A stretch of 50,777 nt of DNA. It comes from Salisapilia sapeloensis (taxonomy: Eukaryota > Oomycota > Peronosporomycetes > Peronosporales > Salisapiliaceae). This document shows positions 30,080 to 41,760 of this stretch, piece by piece. The position numbers and the translations under genes are program-made. The notes under the pieces are model-generated. The model saw only the letters and a list, made by a program, of their open reading frames with translations, had not been told where the DNA came from and did not search any database. The stretch lies in assembly GCA_023334545.1 (NCBI GenBank), contig JAADVB010000132.1:1-50777 (forward strand). The letters run 5' to 3'. The number at the start of each line of letters is the position of its first letter. Positions within the stretch are counted from its first letter, which is position 1.

Positions 30080-32281
30080 ATGACCAGCACGGACGTCCAA
30101 CAGCTCTCGCTCGTGGAGGAGGACGTAGACAAGAAGCGACACCTTCGAGACCCGTTTAAACAAGCCTACGTGCAGCTAGTCGTCTCCCCTTTTCCATCCG
30201 TACCACCACAGGCACAGCAGGAAGAGGAGGAGATGCCTGCTGGCATGCTTCGACGAGGTCCGACTCGGTCGATAGATAGATGCGTAGCGACTAGTTCATG
30301 GATAGGAATGTGTAGAAATACTCTCTAGGTCGCATCAAGTCCATCTGCGTGTTGGTAAGTTGTCTTGGTCGTTCCGAGCATGCGCGAATGGGAATTTGAC
30401 GCTTCCTACTTCCTGCGCATTGAATAGAACTACTGCGAAGACAAGTGGAGAAGCTGTACACTGCGAGCGCTACTGTACAGTCTACCTATTTCTTGTCTCT
30501 TGCATGCAAGCTACAGAGTACTTTTGAATACACACTAGGCACTCGATCATTCTACCGAGAACCAATTACCATCATCAAGATGCACACGAAGAGCATCTCG
30601 TGGTAACCTTCGTTGACTTTGTATGCAGGCAGCGGATAGTAACGGCGTCTCTCTTGCTCGTAGCCGAACAGCACAAAGAGGAAGGAGACACAGCGATGGA
30701 GTCGGAGATAGATCGACTATCCAAGTCGCTATCCGATCTAGAAACGTAAGATAGAGCTTTCATTCCTAAAGAACAGACTAAGACACCAATCGGTAGAGGA
30801 CATGTGTCTCCTGGTCAAGCGCTTCGTGCATGTAGCTTTAGCTGCGACTGCAAGCAGCACGCTTTCACGACAATCAGGAAGAACCTCGAATCTAGAGTGC
30901 GCTCACGTGAACAAGAGGCAGCTGACGAGACATCCACCTCTTCCCTACTGTCTCCACTCCAAAAGTATGGCATGTGGGATGACAAACCAATGGAGCATTC
31001 GCTCTTTCGTAAGCCAAGCATCACAGTCGCTCAGTAAGATCTGTAGCTCTAACTGCTTGTCAATACTGCAGTGGAAGAGTGCATGCAGTCAATCCCTCCC
31101 TTGCCTCAAACGCATGACATTTGCATGTCGTCTGAATCCGATGCAAGTGACCAAGAGAGCATTGCATCAAGTGATCAAGGTAGGCTTCAAGCAAGTCGCT
31201 CCATCCTCTTTCTAGTACCTATCTTACATGTATACTACGCAGCACACGACGGTGGTGTCGTACTTGACACTGACACCACAGTCATGCACCCTACAAAGCA
31301 ATCCGAGCCTCTCGAGCCCCAAGAGCCATGCGACCTGTCAGACGACATCTCCGATATCGAGTACCCACCAAGTGTCGGTGTCAGTCGTCTACACCAAAAG
31401 TCCTCGAGTAACACGCATCCGCTCTCGTTGAGTGGAGACACTACCTCCCACGAGCCTCCTAGAAACGTAGAACTGTCGACTAGAAGCCTCGTGCTGCATC
31501 CTTGTCTTTGTTTATATTGATACCACTTCTTCCCTAGTCACATGTACCAGAGGCGTCCTCTAGAAGCTCCATCCAAGGGCCTTTACGTCCACCTACTGCA
31601 GGTAGGACCAAGACGAAAAAAAAACTGCTGAGCTTCCCTCGACCAACGCAGCTCCAGAAGAGCATCATCTGTCACGGAGAGAACCTCCTCCGACTGCGCA
31701 TACGTCTGCAGACGCTCTTCCCGCTGCCAGAAGAGTCCTCTGCTGTACTCCAGTTGCCTACAGCCGTCGGGTCGGAATGTGGCTGGAGTTCAAGCGCCTT
31801 GGATGTGGTCGACAGCAGTAATCTGGAGGATACTGCATCTTTGTCACCAACACTCTCCACCACTCTCCTGCCGTCTAAACGGTTTGGCCAGAGTGACGAT
31901 AGGGAAGTAGCGAAGAAGCGGAGAACTCGACACAGTCGTCCTCTATCTCTACGGAAGATCACTAAGCAGGTGACAGACCTACTAGTAAAAGCTGCCGAGA
32001 CGACGCAGATGAGGTAAGTGACGTAGATGCCGATCGGATCGTTCCTCCTATGACTTTACCGGTATCTCTCTAGCCACCTGAGCTCCATCCAGCACGCTAT
32101 CCATGGCGAAACATCACCACAGAGGTCTCATTCCTTCGACTACTCTTTCCATAGCAGTAGCAGTAACCACTCCAGCAGGGTATTCGTCGCTCTAATCTTC
32201 ATCGCTTCTAAAGCTCCTAAGCAAAGCAAAGCCTCGACACCGAACAAGGTCCTCCGTGCTACTCTACACACCTACTGGTAG
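30080..32281 (+). CDS. Unrecognised multi-exon gene, Ser-rich nuclear-type protein
   Basis: Start ATG at 30080. Exon 1 (30080-30257) joins exon 2 (30329-30354) in frame. Coding stretches then follow near 30540-30605, 30661-30748, 30798-31031, 31070-31170, 31242-31480 and 31541-32014; the last is 32074-32281, ending in TAG. Donors and acceptors of usual type lie between them. The middle exon limits are uncertain, so I give no length. The product has a short N-terminal helix region (RHLRDPFKQAYVQLVV), a coiled coil (MESEIDRLSKSLSDLE), long Ser/Thr-rich acidic segments (CMSSESDASDQESIASSDQ), and a basic cluster KKRRTRH likely to be a nuclear signal, then SLRKITKQVTDLLVKAAE. I do not recognise the family. 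A nuclear phosphoprotein is a fair guess only. Confidence 0.45.
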
Positions 32282-32496
32282 AACTCTAAGTACATTGCAT
32301 TCCTTGTAGCTAGCAGGACTCTCTCTAGCGTCCATCGCGTCCAAGACCGACATCAAGATCTCTTTCCAATCTTAATTCCATTCTACTACCCTTTCATTAC
32401 ACTACTCTATGCCTTCCAATTCATCTACCAAGCCTCTTGTCGCTATCGTATTGTTTCTACTTCCATACGTCTCTGGAGGATGCGCCTCCCTCTGCT

Positions 32497-33147
32497 ATGA
32501 ACACGACAGATTTTTTCAAGGACAGAGGTTCTTCCAACTACAGTAGACGAGGAGATACTATGACTGACGTATCAGAAGATGGACTACGTCGGTGCTGGTG
32601 GTGCGGAGACGACCCGATGTACATGGCGTATCATGACGAAGAGTGGGGCGTGCCCAAGCACGACGACCAGACTCTCTTTGAGATGCTCATCCTCGAAGGA
32701 GCCCAGGCCGGCTTATCCTGGCTTACTATCCTCAAGAAACGAGAGAACTACCGCAGAGCCTACGACCACTTTGATATCGCGACTGTCGCGGCGTACACGG
32801 ACGCAGACTACAAGAGACTGCTGGCAGATCCAGGCATCGTCCGGAATAAACTAAAACTCGCGTCCAGCATATCGAACGCCAAAGCTACGCTAGCTGTCCA
32901 AGAGGAGTGTGGGAGCCTAGACCAGTACCTCTGGTCCTTTGTCGACCATACCCCTGTGCGCAACCAGTTTCAAAGTAAGTCGGAAGTACCGACAGAGACC
33001 GCCGTTTCACGTGCCTTAAGCAAAGATCTAAAAAAGCGGGGGTTCAAGTTCGTCGGTCCGACCATCATGTACGCATTCATGCAGTCCGTCGGGATGGTAC
33101 AAGACCATCTAGTCGACTGCCATCGCCACCAAGTACCGGGTGTCTAG
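32497..33147 (+). CDS. DNA-3-methyladenine glycosylase I (Tag family)
   Basis: A single exon of 216 residues (195 from a second ATG at 32560). The sequence follows bacterial Tag closely: RCWWCGDDPMYMAYHDEEWGV at the N terminus, LEGAQAGLSWLTILKKRENYR, LSKDLKKRGFKFVGPT, and the C-terminal DHLVDCHRH. The zinc ligands Cys and His near the N terminus and His and Cys near the C terminus are all present. It removes 3-methyladenine from alkylated DNA and starts base-excision repair. The extra N-terminal ~20-40 residues are not conserved and could be a targeting extension. Tag is chiefly bacterial, so its presence here suggests ancient transfer; codon use does not stand out from the neighbours. Confidence 0.93.
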   Translation: MNTTDFFKDRGSSNYSRRGDTMTDVSEDGLRRCWWCGDDPMYMAYHDEEWGVPKHDDQTLFEMLILEGAQAGLSWLTILKKRENYRRAYDHFDIATVAAYTDADYKRLLADPGIVRNKLKLASSISNAKATLAVQEECGSLDQYLWSFVDHTPVRNQFQSKSEVPTETAVSRALSKDLKKRGFKFVGPTIMYAFMQSVGMVQDHLVDCHRHQVPGV

Positions 33148-33309
33148 ATGAGACGAAAGAGACCGAAGAGACCAAACCATGCGTCTCTTCATGGTGCATA
33201 CAATTGCCAAGAGTAAATTGTTGGCCAGGAATGGCCATCACGACGTCTGGACACTTGGGAGATCACTTTTGCATTTGAGTCTCAGTCCTTTGCATCCTCT
33301 ATAAACACC

Positions 33310-33807
33310 ATGGGTCCCCCTCCTCCGCCAGGCGAAGAAAAAGTTGTCATCCTGCGAACGGTCGGGGGTGAGGTCGCTCCGGCTTCGGCTCTCGCGCCTA
33401 AGGTCGGTCCGCTCGGTCTGTCGCCGAAGAAAATCGGTGACGACATCTGCAAGGCCACGGGCGACTGGAAGGGCTTGAACGTCACGGTCAAGCTTACCAT
33501 CGTCAACCGTCAGGCGACCGTCTCCGTCATCCCGTCTGCTTCCTCGCTCCTCGTTAAGGAGCTCAAGGAGCCGCCGCGTGACCGCAAGAAGGTGAAGAAC
33601 ATCAAGCACGACGGTAACCTGTCGCTTGACCAGGTCATCGGTGTCGCTCGCATCATGCGCGAACGATCCATGGCCCGATTCCTCTCCGGAACGGTTAAGG
33701 AGATCCTCGGCACGGCCAGCTCCCTAGGCTGCACCGTCGACGGTGAGACGCCGGCTGAGATTCAGCGTCGTATCACCGACGGAGAGCTCGAGATCCCGGA
33801 AGAATAA
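33310..33807 (+). CDS. RPL12: 60S ribosomal protein L12 (uL11)
   Basis: A single exon of 165 residues, full length for the eukaryotic family. [21 protein letters not shown] is the conserved N-terminal block, and [20 protein letters not shown] and [13 protein letters not shown] mark the rRNA-binding C-terminal domain. It sits at the base of the ribosomal stalk in the GTPase-associated centre. Codon use is strongly C-ending and uniform, as expected for high expression. The preceding 160 bases to the Tag stop must hold its promoter; a pyrimidine-containing tract precedes the ATG. It is convergent with the EF-hand gene. Confidence 0.97.
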   Translation: MGPPPPPGEEKVVILRTVGGEVAPASALAPKVGPLGLSPKKIGDDICKATGDWKGLNVTVKLTIVNRQATVSVIPSASSLLVKELKEPPRDRKKVKNIKHDGNLSLDQVIGVARIMRERSMARFLSGTVKEILGTASSLGCTVDGETPAEIQRRITDGELEIPEE

Positions 33808-33995
33808 GCTCAAGGCAAATCAAGTGGTCTTCCGCGCTGCGGACCGATCAAATTCCATTGTTTCTCGTTCATTTTCTTATCTAGTAGGATGCCTGTCGTG
33901 TATGCATGTACTAGGTGAAGGAGAGACGACGTCGTACACATACCAAAGAGAAGAGGAATGAATTAAAGAGTACGATTCAAAGGCACGTCTTCAGC

Positions 33996-35615
33996 CTACC
34001 CAAAGACGATGGACGATGGACCTCCGCCGTAGTTTCGGCTCATGCGCGAGCGAGAGCCTGGAGTCTTGGTCTGTTCGTTTTTCGACTCGGCGCTTCCCGC
34101 CAGACTAACCTTATCCGCATCGATCCCCTGGTTCTTCAGGTTGCTCTTGATCGCCTCCGTGTCGCTGCCCTTGATGTTTAAGTCATCCTTGACCTCCTCA
34201 ACTGTCTGTCTGCCGTCCTCATGCGTCACCAGCACTCGTCTACAAGTGGAGTTCTCGCTCCAGCCTTCGCCTCCGCTGATGTGCCACGCATTCCGGATGA
34301 TCAGCTCAAAGTAGTCGTCGTCGTCGATAGAGGCGCTGATGGTGGCGTAGTACCGGAGGAACTCCCCTGGATAAACCTTGCCATCCTTGTCTCCACCGTC
34401 GAAAGTGTCCAAAAAGTCTGCTAGAACGTCCTCCCGTCTCTTCTTTCCAGCCTTCACGTCCGGATGATTCATAGCAGAGTACTTTTGCTTGAGATCCTCG
34501 ACGTCCACCACCCCGTTCTTGTCTGCATCCAGTCGTTCGAATGCTATCAGAGCCATCTCCTTCCGACGCTCGTTCATCTCTCCTCGCAAAGCAACTAGAA
34601 ACTCGTCGTAGTCGATCTCGCCAGATCCATCGGCATCAATAAACCTGAATAAGTCTTCCACCGCCTACTCCCATGTCCTTGAGATTATTAATTGACTATT
34701 ATATTATAATGTAAAAAGTACCTTGGACGAGAGACCGAGATGATGCTCCTCGATGGCTTTGGAGAACTCGTCCAGGTCCAGTCGACGGTTCCCGTTGTCG
34801 TCGATGATGCGGAACTTGCGGCCGAACGTCGCGACGCTCCTTGCGCCATGTTCGTAAAGCGACTGGCGAACTACTTCCAGCGTCTCTTGGACGTCTGCAG
34901 GGGCGTTAATGATCTTCTCAGGTAGGACGTTGCTCAGCTTCACTGGCTGGTGACTCGATGCCGACTGCCAGTCGCTCAAGCCTCCGAGTCGGATCAGGTC
35001 CTCCAAGTGATCCGCTACGTCCTTACCGTATCCGCTCTTGGCCGTCTGGATGGCACTCGACGAGTCTTCCATCAGCACTTTGCGCACCACTGGCTTCAGT
35101 GTCTGCATGCTGATCTCCATCAGCGACTGCGTCAGACTAGACGCGACGGCCTGGAATACCACGTCATTCGGATCCAACACACCGACGCAGACGACAGCAT
35201 GGAATCCGTTTTCACTGGCGTTGCTCAGAAGCTTGTTAGCAGCATACGGCAGCAAGTCTACGGACGGAACGACGAAAGTCTCATGTGCGAACCCCTTGAG
35301 ATTCTTCAAACAGTTCTCCTCGATTTGGTCCACACAGTCTCCAGGCCCTCCTGCCTTTAAGATTCCGACGCGAAGCTTGGAGGCTGATACTACAGAAGTA
35401 GGTACAGCAGTCGCCACCTCAACCGATGGCTTGGCTACCGGATCTTGAGCTGGGATGGGTGGAGACGCAGGCGCTGGAGCTTGCTTAGGAGCTACTTGGT
35501 CATATCCGAAACTGACATTGGATCCGCCACCAGGGGGTGCCTGTACTCGAGTCGTAGGTCGCTTGAGCGAGAGATCGGAAGAAGTGAGCGTGGACATCTT
35601 GGTCGAAGCAGCCAA
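33996..35615 (-). CDS. Lumazine-synthase-like domain fused to a calcyphosin-like EF-hand protein
   Basis: Exons 35615-34722 and 34664-33996 (intron 57 bases, in frame) give 520 residues. After a Pro/Ala-rich N terminus, residues ~81-200 match the 6,7-dimethyl-8-ribityllumazine synthase fold: LRVGILKAGG, VVPSVDLLPYAANKLL (like PGAFELPLAAKKL), FHAVVCVGVLDPND, and LTQSLMEISMQTLKPVV. The TPHFE motif with the catalytic His is replaced by DVVFQ, so riboflavin synthesis is unlikely. Residues ~265-460 hold four EF-hand loops (DDNGNRRLDLDE, DADGSGEIDYDE, DADKNGVVDVED, DKDGKVYPGE) in the order of calcyphosin, followed by the usual YYATISASIDDDDYF. Calcyphosin-type proteins are often ciliary calcium sensors. 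I infer a calcium-binding oligomeric scaffold. Confidence 0.86.
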
Positions 35616-35807
35616 ATCCAGTTTGATCTCATCTCCTGCTCGTACTTAGTGGCGCCATATGGACACCTGGAATCATAACTGATACATTGGATAGAAACAT
35701 GGCAACTATTTGATCGAGTACGACGAGGTTTTCTGTAAGTATAACTCCTAGAACTTATTCATATTGCTGTCTATGGATATACTTGATCATTCCTTCCTAG
35801 GATCGCC
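35616..35807. promoter_or_regulatory. Promoter region between the EF-hand gene and the 35.8-kb open frame
   Basis: 192 bases between the start of the EF-hand gene on the minus strand and the ATG at 35808. It should hold at least the EF-hand gene promoter. No motif is identified. Confidence 0.35.
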
Positions 35808-36224
35808 ATGTCCACAGCAGAAGTACAAGAGGTAGGATCTATTTCAGTCGACTTTCATATGTATACTAGACTCAGAGAGATAAGTGTCTTTTTGAAGCGA
35901 GCTGATTGCATTTACTATCGATTCTATAAAGAGCTTTCAATCGTCCTTTGTATCTCTCTCGCTACGGGTTTACGATGGGTACCTCTTGAAACGATAGCCA
36001 CTTATGAAAGGCATAGGAAATTGCATCGACTTGATCAGCGCTTTCATTCGGTGCTAGTACGCATCAAGCGTAGCTTGCTTTTCATCCACGATAGAAGGCA
36101 ACGGCATGCAACTGGACAGTCATTTCGACACCTCTTTGATCCAAGAGAGATACAACTTCCGTATCTCTCGTTTCGATTGCCGACGCACGGAATAAATCTG
36201 CAGCAAGTATCAACGGTTGAATAG
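35808..36224 (+). pseudogene. Open frame with a La-motif-like segment, possible relic
   Basis: A 138-residue frame starts MSTAEVQE and contains RWVPLETIATYERHRKL, which resembles the second half of the La motif of La-related proteins (GWVPLxxIAxFxRxKxL). The preceding IYYRFYKELSIVLCISLATG could be a worn version of the usual QIEYYFSxxNLxxDxFL block. No RNA-recognition motif follows and the frame ends soon after. A gtaggatc donor directly after MSTAEVQE suggests that this may be a first exon instead. I regard a decayed LARP fragment as possible but unproven. Confidence 0.28.
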
Positions 36225-36996
36225 AGTGAACTCTCCTTATTCCTCAGGCTCTTTCAGTCCAGCTCCTAATTCAACGGTCACATTTGGAGTGCAAGCACAA
36301 CCCACGTCCCAGACGGTTGGGACCTAATTCGAACAATCTACTAGCACTCACACATGCCAGTAGACCGTCCGGACTTTCGACAAGCCAAGTCACTGGAAGA
36401 ATCGACAACTAATACGAACACCAATAATGTAATCACGATCATCCTAAGTGTCATTTCATTTCTACTCACTCGATTCTTTCCAATCCTCTACCCTGCTCCG
36501 TTCTTATCCTAGTAAAGATGCAGGAGATGCACACGCTGACGCATTCGCCTCAAGCACGTGAACGCTTGGCCATGCTTCGAAGAACAAAGTCGATCTAGAA
36601 TCCCAGAACCAGAATCAATGCGGGTAGTTTATTAATAAATCCAGCATAGCACATCGTAATCTCCCAAGACGGACTCGTTTGCTTGTAGCTAAGAGCCATT
36701 CACAGCCTCTTAATGGAGAATCGATGAGTAGAACCCTCTCGACATGCTACGGAAAAGATCGATTCCAACGGAACTGAAGTCAGTAGCGAATTTCGAGCCT
36801 TCCTTCGTTCACGTACGAAAAGGTCTCGTCATGCATTCGGCGTCCGTTTCATCTTTTCGGTCGCGTGGAAATGAAAGGTCGCGAGGTCAAGGGCAGGAAA
36901 AGATTTGCAGCGACCCCTGCGTCCCAGATCTACAACTGCTAGCGAGCTCCCACATCGACGACAAAGAAGGTCGCATTTGGTATCTCTCAGCAGAAC
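36225..36996. other. Intergenic stretch upstream of the Myb gene
   Basis: About 770 bases with no gene I can support. An open frame at 36744-37046 runs out of frame into the Myb start and looks like a shadow. The Myb promoter should lie here. Confidence 0.5.
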
Positions 36997-38447
36997 ATGG
37001 AAGACGCGTTGCTTTCCAACGACATGTTTCAAAAGATGCTCAGTGACGACATGAACCACGGGTCCGTCCCAAAGCTAGATAAGCGCCGACAGTGGAGTAA
37101 GGCAGACGACCTAGTCATTCTCAAGTTCGTACGCGAGTATGGGACCAAGCGCTGGTCCAAGATCGCCGAGTTACTACCGGGAAGGACGCCCAAACAATGT
37201 CGGACGAGGTAACACATTTTATTCTGTGATACTTGACATCAAGTGCTCACGTGTCTCCTTCATCCTTTTAGATGGCTTAACTTTCTTGATCCGAGCATCG
37301 ACAAGGCGCCGTGGCGGCCGGAAGAGACGCAACTGATCTTTGCAGCGCAGAAGAAAATGGGGAACAAATGGGCGGAAATCGCCAAACTACTTCCTGGAAG
37401 GTGGCTACAGTCAGTTCATCAGCCCGATAAATTCTCTCTAACAAGCCTATGAACTGTAGGACGGATAATGCGATCAAAAATCACTGGTACTCGACCCATC
37501 GACGTCACTTGCGTCAGGCAGCCAAACACCGAGATAAGCCAGAGGCGAGCGGAAAAATGGGCGGCAGAAAGAGAGAAGGCGGAGCACTTCGGGAGTCTGG
37601 GATGAAGACCACCAAGCGACCTCGTAAGAAAAGCTCCGCTGACAGCCATGGAGATCAGAACCACACAGACGACTGCAGTGAAGAGAACTCGAATCCTGCA
37701 GCTGGCCACTCCACGTTCGAGATGGATTTATTTGCGGAGCATCTGTGTGGGTCGCTCACATCGCCCATTTCTGTCAGTTCTCTCGGATCACCTGTCAACG
37801 GAGGTACTCTTAACCTACTGTCCGGACGTCCAGACACGTTGACAGTACCACCTCTTGTCTCCAATCTGCATCCTCATTCGCAGCACCAGAATCCATCGAC
37901 AATAGGCCATCTCCCCACAGGATGGTACTCTCCGTGCGTCATCAATTCTACGCACCTGTCCACGTACTCTTTCTCGGACGCACTCTCTGCATCCGGCCTG
38001 CTAGATCAGAGCAGTCCTCACGATGGACCTAGTCTTCACAACGACCAGTCAGCTTGGAAGGACCTTGGACTGCGTTCGAACGACAAAGACATCGCGAGGC
38101 AAAGTGCGTCGTCTACGTCCCCAGTATCTGCTAAGGTTGAAGACGAGATCAAGAGCGATCAACCAACAACTCGTGAAAGCTCTAAAAAATTTGAAGAGAG
38201 TACTGAGAAAGGAAGAGGGAAGAGCACTAATAAATCTCGCGTCGCGGCCCTTAGACTCAGTGAGCCTCGAAGTCGGAGTAATTCCGCGGATCTCTTCCTC
38301 GACTGCGTACACATGCTCTCCTCGAAGAAGAGAGAAGTCAGCGACAGTGTTGCGAGCAGAAGTTGGCGTGCGAGGGTTCAGGAACAGGCACAAAAGAACA
38401 AGCTAGCGAAAGAGCTAACAAGACCACAGGCATCTGAGTCAGCGTGA
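36997..38447 (+). CDS. R2R3-type Myb DNA-binding protein
   Basis: Three exons, 36997-37208, 37272-37400 and 37460-38447, give 442 residues. The start is supported by an in-frame stop at 36940 with no other ATG between. Residues ~30-130 are two Myb repeats with the Trp spacing of R2 and R3: RQWSKADDLVILKFVREYG..RWSKIAELLPGRTPKQCRTRW and [43 protein letters not shown]. Both introns fall inside the repeats, the second after LPGR. A basic KRPRKKSS cluster is a likely nuclear signal. The remainder is Ser/Pro/His-rich and probably disordered, with a C-terminal helix SKKREVSDSVASRSWRARVQE. It should act as a sequence-specific regulator. Oomycete R2R3 Mybs are often tied to sporulation, but nothing here fixes a target. 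Confidence 0.92.
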
Positions 38448-41400
38448 GACTAGTAATACAATACTACACAACATTTAAATAGGCAATCCTTCGCACTTGC
38501 GACTATTTTGAGGTGTTGCTATCTAGATTAGTTGTACTGACACAAAATGTTGCCTAAACTTTCAATATACAAGAAGATCACTGCAAGCTCTACCAAAGCT
38601 TAAACTCTGACGACTGCAAAAGCCTCCTACACAGCTCTCACATCGTAAAGTAGGCAATCAGAATCTCCAAAAACTAGCCTAACTCAGCGAATTTCAAATA
38701 AATAAATCTTATGAATATAAACTTCAACAACATGATTTTCTAAGTTTTTTTTGTTACAATGTAACTTTTTATAAAAGTACACCAGTCAAAACCTTTGCTC
38801 TAAGAACATAAAGCTACGTGACTATAGACGGTATCTTAAATTCAAACACTGATATAGTTACGCTATGAGAACATTAAACGTACGTTCGTAACTTTTTAAG
38901 TTGAAAATAAGGACTTCAAAAGATTCATACTCAAAACGTTTCTGATTCAAACCTACTACACTGTGTAGCAAGAACAACTAATACGTTATTAAAAGCACTT
39001 GTACATAGCAGACTCTAACATCGAAGGAGAAATTGAAAAAATGTAATTTCATTTACTTATATAAGCTAATAAGTGTAGGCTAATATTTATCAAAAGTTCT
39101 AAGAATAATGACTACTTCTATAAAAACAATACAGAAAGATTTAAACTTTGTACATGTAATCAACAAACTAAAATACAGCTTATTTATTAAATTTCAATAA
39201 ATTGATATAATAATCTACGTGTTAAACAAGTACTAAACAGTTTTTGATTCTTACATATTCGCTTCGTGTAGAACGTAATTATTCAAATTCTTATGACACA
39301 AACAAAATCTAAATCAAATTTGTACTAATGTATAAAATAAAAATAAATGTACATACTACAGTAAAAATACATATTTAAATATTTCTTTAAAAACTTTTTT
39401 GCTATATATGAGTGTGCAATTACAATGACTTTCCATACTATCTTGTTTGCGAAAATCAGCTAAATTTTTACTTATACATGATAGAAAAGTAAAAAAAAGA
39501 AGTTATAAGGCAAAAGGCTTATATTGTTTTTAGTTATATTGATATTATGTAATAAAAATCATAAAACCTTTAAAATTAGATTATAAATACCATACATAAG
39601 TCTTGTTTGTCAACATGTATTTAAACGTACAAGAAACAGTAAACTCTTAGTTAAAAAAAATTTACAAGTGTCAAAATTGTATTTAGCTTTGTACAATTTA
39701 TGTTGCAAAAATAATAAAATAAAATGTTAGAAAAATAACCAAAAATATTATAACACTGTTTATTATTTACCATTTTTTTTAGACTTTATATCAACATACA
39801 AAAATAAATTATTAATGTTAATGATCTTTTAATGAATAATTATTAATGTTAAAAAGCCACTGCACTCATAAAAATTTTTACAATGGACAAATACAGTTTA
39901 CTATCTTTATCTATTTTAAACTTGTGTCAAACAAAAGTTATGTTGTTTTTTAAAAAAAGCATGTTAGATAAGAACATTTGCGCATTTTAAATTTAGATAC
40001 CCAACAACACAGTCAACGAATACCAACTTAGAATAACACAAAGGTTGCTTTCTGTTTATAAGTTACGAATGCAAAGAAAGCTCAAATTTTACTTTAATTT
40101 CCTTGTATTATTTTATTATTATACCTATTTTTATATCAAAGTAGTTTCTTATCATACCATAGTCTTTTCAACTTTATAATATATATATATTTAAAGTTCA
40201 TCAACGTAGACAGGCGCACATTAGATAATTATAAATACTTATAATTTTTAATCTTTTTTGGTCATTAATAGAGTAAACGTAGGTGCCTAATTAAAGATTA
40301 TATTTTTATACCGTGCAGATAAAAAACAAATCTTATCAGTAAAAAACAAATCATAAAACTGGTTGACACAAACAAATTAGCTTACATTTCAATTAGAATT
40401 AAAAACGAACTCTGTTTATATTTGCTATGATAGTTGTGTTTAGCTTTTGAAAATAAATTGTTTAAGTAAACTATATAAAGCAATTAGACAAACACATAAA
40501 ATTTATTGTAAAGTAATATATTAGTTTTAGTAAAAACTAAATTAAGAAGGATTAACATCTTTATTGGAATTAAAACACGCAGTCTTTAATACACGTACAA
40601 ATAAACAACTAAAATATGATTTAGTATGCAGTTTGATTTTGAGACTAAATATTATAACGCGTATCTTTGTTTTGTTCCACTTTAAATATTATTTTGTTGA
40701 CAAAGTAATTACTGCAAATAACTTATGTAAGAATTGCTTTTTGAAACAAAATTCAGTCTATGCTGTTTTATAGAAATCATTATTTTAATTAAGTACTAAT
40801 AAAACGTTTAAATTATTTATTATTATAGCATAAAAAATTTTGTATACAAAATATACGTCATTTTTAGTTTAAATATTTTCCAATATACTTCTTTTGTTAT
40901 CCTTTGCGTTTACACGATTTCTATATTAACTTTGTACAACTTACCACTTTCATTTTAAAACCTTTTGTTTATTATACTTTTTTTTTAACAATGCTGAAGT
41001 TTTCTTTTATATTTTTGGACCGAATAAAGTATTTATGTAGGAATTATTTAAACTTAAAAGGGTTTATGTTTTAAATCACAATTTTGGTAATATGTCTTTA
41101 CTATTTAATTTTTTTGCGTTTTTTGCTTATAATACATTATACTGATTATGCTTATTTTGTACAGCACACTAGTGATATTATTGTTAACTTTAGCTACTTA
41201 ATTTAAAGACTAGTTGTATGTACAAACAAACAAAACATAAAAATTTTAACACTGTTTTGTTTTGTTAATGTACACTAATTTAAACTTACTGTTTCGATTA
41301 TTATAAGAATTAGGGTATGCTTTGACTTGTTTTTAATGAAAAAAATTGATATTTGATTTATACGCATGTTTTACATTTAAAACATTTTTCTTACATTTTA

Positions 41401-41760
41401 AACATACTACGGAATTTATAAACTGATGCTGTGTTCAATTTAATCTACTTGGTCATATAACAAAATCAAAAAAAATTTAAAACTTTGTTTACTTTGTAAT
41501 TAACTGTTTAATAATCTAATGTTGTTTTAGTTTGACGCAAATGATATTGAATAACATGTTTTCTGTATACTATGTGAAAAGCATCTATTCTATATTTTTA
41601 TTTCAATTCATAGCAGATAAACTTAATTAAGCTTATGTTAAAAATTTTGGAAAATCATGAAAAAAAGCATGTTGTAGCATTTGTACATCAATTTAATGAA
41701 AAGTATCAGTATGTAGTGCAATGTTTAAGCTTGGCGCAACAAAAAAAAATAATGCAAACA
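38448..41760. other. 3.3-kb extremely A+T-rich block
   Basis: From about 38,690 to 41,700 the sequence is far richer in A+T than the flanks: two 60-base lines I counted (39301, 40861) have 10 and 14 G+C. No gene, mitochondrial gene or satellite period is recognised. The strand composition changes along it: lines 39121 and 39301 have 31 A/15 T and 33 A/17 T, whereas lines 40861 and 41101 have 13 A/33 T and 13 A/35 T. The turn lies near 40.5 kb. One short open frame (40564-40773) looks like chance. Candidate explanations are a centromere core, a replication origin or an A+T isochore. Confidence 0.85.

Noticed and set aside
38690-41700. Nuclear copy of mitochondrial DNA
   Set aside because: Base composition fits, but I recognise no cytochrome, NADH dehydrogenase, ribosomal or tRNA sequence in it.
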